Shown: one piece after another, positions 62,391-64,000 of the stretch | Position numbering within the stretch: the stretch's first letter is position 1 | Layout: the number at the start of each line of letters is the position of its first letter | Assembly: GCF_017052655.1 (NCBI RefSeq) | Contig: NZ_JAFIDC010000001.1 | Location: 1-64,000 of the forward strand | Direction: 5' to 3' | From: Acholeplasma equirhinis | GTDB lineage: Bacteria; Bacillota_I; Bacilli_A; Acholeplasmatales; Acholeplasmataceae | DNA: 64,000 nucleotides | Made by a program: the position numbers and the translations under genes | Notes under the pieces: generated by a model | Databases searched by the model: none | What the model was told of the DNA's origin: nothing | What the model saw: the letters and a program-made list of their open reading frames with translations, nothing else

Positions 62391-63432
62391 ACTTGTATTA
62401 ATTAGTTTCATTGGCATTACATTCGTTCTCTTTAGTCTTGTTGTTGCAGTACTTGCAACAATCTTTACAACACCTAATGGTTTATCTTTCTTATTAAGAC
62501 AAGTTTGGAAAGATGTACCTGAAGGATACCCACAAGCATACTATGATGTTGAAGAGAATTTAGCATTTGATTTGGATCTTACTTATCCTTCTAAATATGG
62601 CGAAAATCAATATGATATCATTAGACCAAAAGCCGAAGGAACTTATCCAATTGTACTTTGGGTTCATGGTGGTGCATTTGTGTCAGGGTCTAAAGATTCG
62701 ATCAGAGTCTTTGGTGCATTACTTGCAGCAGAAGGTTATACAGTTGTCTTAATGAACTATGAAGTATCACCTGAAAACAATTATCCAAGTGCCTTAATTC
62801 AAGTCAATGAAATGATAGAACACATCTTTGATGTCATTGGTAAAAACACAAATATAGATGACTCTAAAATCGTCATCGGAGGCGATTCAGCTGGTGCACA
62901 CATCGCTGCAAACTACGCACTCATTCAAACGAATCCAGTTGTATCAGAAAACTTAGGCATTCCTAAAAATGAACGTTTAAATTTAGCTGGTTTATTACTT
63001 TATTGTGGACCATATGATTTAGAAGCATTTGATCAAATGATTACAAGACGTTTACGTAGTGAGAATGAATCAAATCCACTTGCAGGTATACTAGATTTCT
63101 TCATTGATCAAGTAGGTTGGTCCTATCTAGGGTATAAAGATTGGAAAAATTCACCATATATTGATTACACAAATATCGTGAACTTAGTAACTGCAGATTT
63201 CCCAGCATCTTATATTACTGATGCGAATACTGTTTCATTTATGGAAGATGGTATAAGTCTTGCAAGTAAACTTCAAAATCAATTAGGTGTTGATGTAACA
63301 ACATACTTCCCATCAATGATTTATGATAAGGACTATGTACATGAATATCAATTTGACTTTATTGAAAATGAAGTTGAAGCTTTCCAAAACTTAGAATTAA
63401 CAGTGCAATTCCTAGAACAAGTTTTCGCATAA
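62377..63432 (+). CDS. Alpha/beta-hydrolase, esterase/lipase (HSL-like), membrane-anchored
   Basis: A 351-aa protein with one N-terminal membrane helix (LVLISFIGITFVLFSLVVAV) and an alpha/beta-hydrolase domain outside. The oxyanion hole motif HGGAF is near 96 and the nucleophile elbow GGDSAGAH near 168. A His near the end (in YVHEYQFDF) completes the triad. It should hydrolyse carboxyl esters, perhaps acyl or acetyl groups of external lipids or sugars. GGAGG lies 9 bases before the ATG. Confidence 0.88.
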   Translation: MKTIKLVLISFIGITFVLFSLVVAVLATIFTTPNGLSFLLRQVWKDVPEGYPQAYYDVEENLAFDLDLTYPSKYGENQYDIIRPKAEGTYPIVLWVHGGAFVSGSKDSIRVFGALLAAEGYTVVLMNYEVSPENNYPSALIQVNEMIEHIFDVIGKNTNIDDSKIVIGGDSAGAHIAANYALIQTNPVVSENLGIPKNERLNLAGLLLYCGPYDLEAFDQMITRRLRSENESNPLAGILDFFIDQVGWSYLGYKDWKNSPYIDYTNIVNLVTADFPASYITDANTVSFMEDGISLASKLQNQLGVDVTTYFPSMIYDKDYVHEYQFDFIENEVEAFQNLELTVQFLEQVFA

Positions 63433-63441
63433 AATTGATTT

Positions 63442-63476
63442 AACCGGAACATAATGATTGCTTCGGTTTTTATTTT
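63442..63476 (+). terminator. Intrinsic terminator after esterase gene
   Basis: AACCGGAA pairs with TTCGGTT (one bulge) and is followed by a T-rich tract. Confidence 0.8.
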
Positions 63477-63499
63477 GTAAAATTTTTTTGTGCAAGGTG

Positions 63500-63527
63500 T
63501 TGACAAGAAAACTAACTTGATTATAAT
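63500..63527 (+). promoter_or_regulatory. Promoter of groESL
   Basis: TTGACA at 63500-63505 and TATAAT at 63522-63527 are 16 bases apart, both perfect consensus. The start lies just before the CIRCE operator. Confidence 0.88.
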
Positions 63528-63538
63528 AATAATTGAAA

Positions 63539-63563
63539 TAGCACTCAAAGTGAGAGAGTGCCA
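63539..63563. promoter_or_regulatory. CIRCE operator (HrcA site)
   Basis: TAGCACTC, nine bases, then GAGTGCCA: the CIRCE inverted repeat with one change from the ideal GAGTGCTA. It lies between promoter and groES, as in other Firmicutes, so HrcA should repress the operon in the absence of heat stress. Confidence 0.93.
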
Positions 63564-63581
63564 GAAATGGAGGTGTAAAGA

Positions 63582-64000
<419 letters not shown>

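Overview
The window looks like a chromosome segment of a wall-less, AT-rich relative of Firmicutes, most like an Acholeplasma-type mollicute. Coding is dense and very A+T rich. TGG encodes Trp and TGA is a real stop (for example it ends the genes at 9374-10270 and 29381-30490), so the code is standard, as in Acholeplasmatales, and not the UGA=Trp code of Mycoplasma and Spiroplasma. Many exported proteins are lipoproteins with a lipobox ending in AC or GC. I saw no LPXTG anchors and no peptidoglycan genes. The genus assignment is inference.

Layout. 1-2.4 kb: two small accessory genes (one with a CoiA-like nuclease domain) and a GNAT acetyltransferase. 2.5-14.8 kb: one apparent operon with a Big-domain lipoprotein, a CotH-like kinase lipoprotein, a membrane coiled-coil protein, MoxR ATPase, DUF58 protein and two VWA membrane proteins. 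14.9-23.3 kb: a second surface operon that begins with an unlisted 39-aa peptide gene, followed by four large InlB-repeat/Big-domain proteins, the last a GH16 glucanase. 23.4-28.9 kb: aldehyde dehydrogenase, an LRR protein on the minus strand, a candidate small RNA, and an AgrA/AgrC-like two-component pair. 29-38.2 kb: a type IV pilus/competence-like machine (pilins, pseudopilins, prepilin peptidase, GspF/PilC, GspE/PilB). 38.3-41.3 kb: a LysR regulator divergent from a small protein and a CPA2 antiporter whose leader can form a Shine-Dalgarno-sequestering pseudoknot.

41.4-57.6 kb is a defence-like island lying between two paralogous CPA2 antiporter genes. It holds (a) a four-gene cassette of HTH protein, TnsA-like nuclease, intracellular LRR protein with a CGHVG-type C-terminal domain, and a small acidic protein; (b) a MORC/MutL-like ATPase - Z1 helicase - PD-(D/E)XK (DUF4420-like) - AIPR - C5 methyltransferase system; (c) a 1013-aa SF1 helicase-nuclease fusion with a WYL-like N-terminus; and (d) a coiled-coil membrane protein gene broken by one frameshift and one in-frame TAA. 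57.6-59.5 kb: a textbook ydaO-type c-di-AMP riboswitch in front of the second antiporter and a PII-like protein. 59.6-64 kb: a stand-alone AIPR protein, an IS3-family remnant, an esterase, and CIRCE-controlled groES-groEL (groEL runs off the end).

Regulation ties the blocks together. An identical 10-bp core, GAAAACGCTT, lies just downstream of the -10 of both surface operons and of the MORC cassette, and resembles a CcpA/LacI-family operator. The sRNA candidate carries an unpaired TCCCCCAA that is exactly complementary to TTGGGGGA in the leader of the second surface operon.
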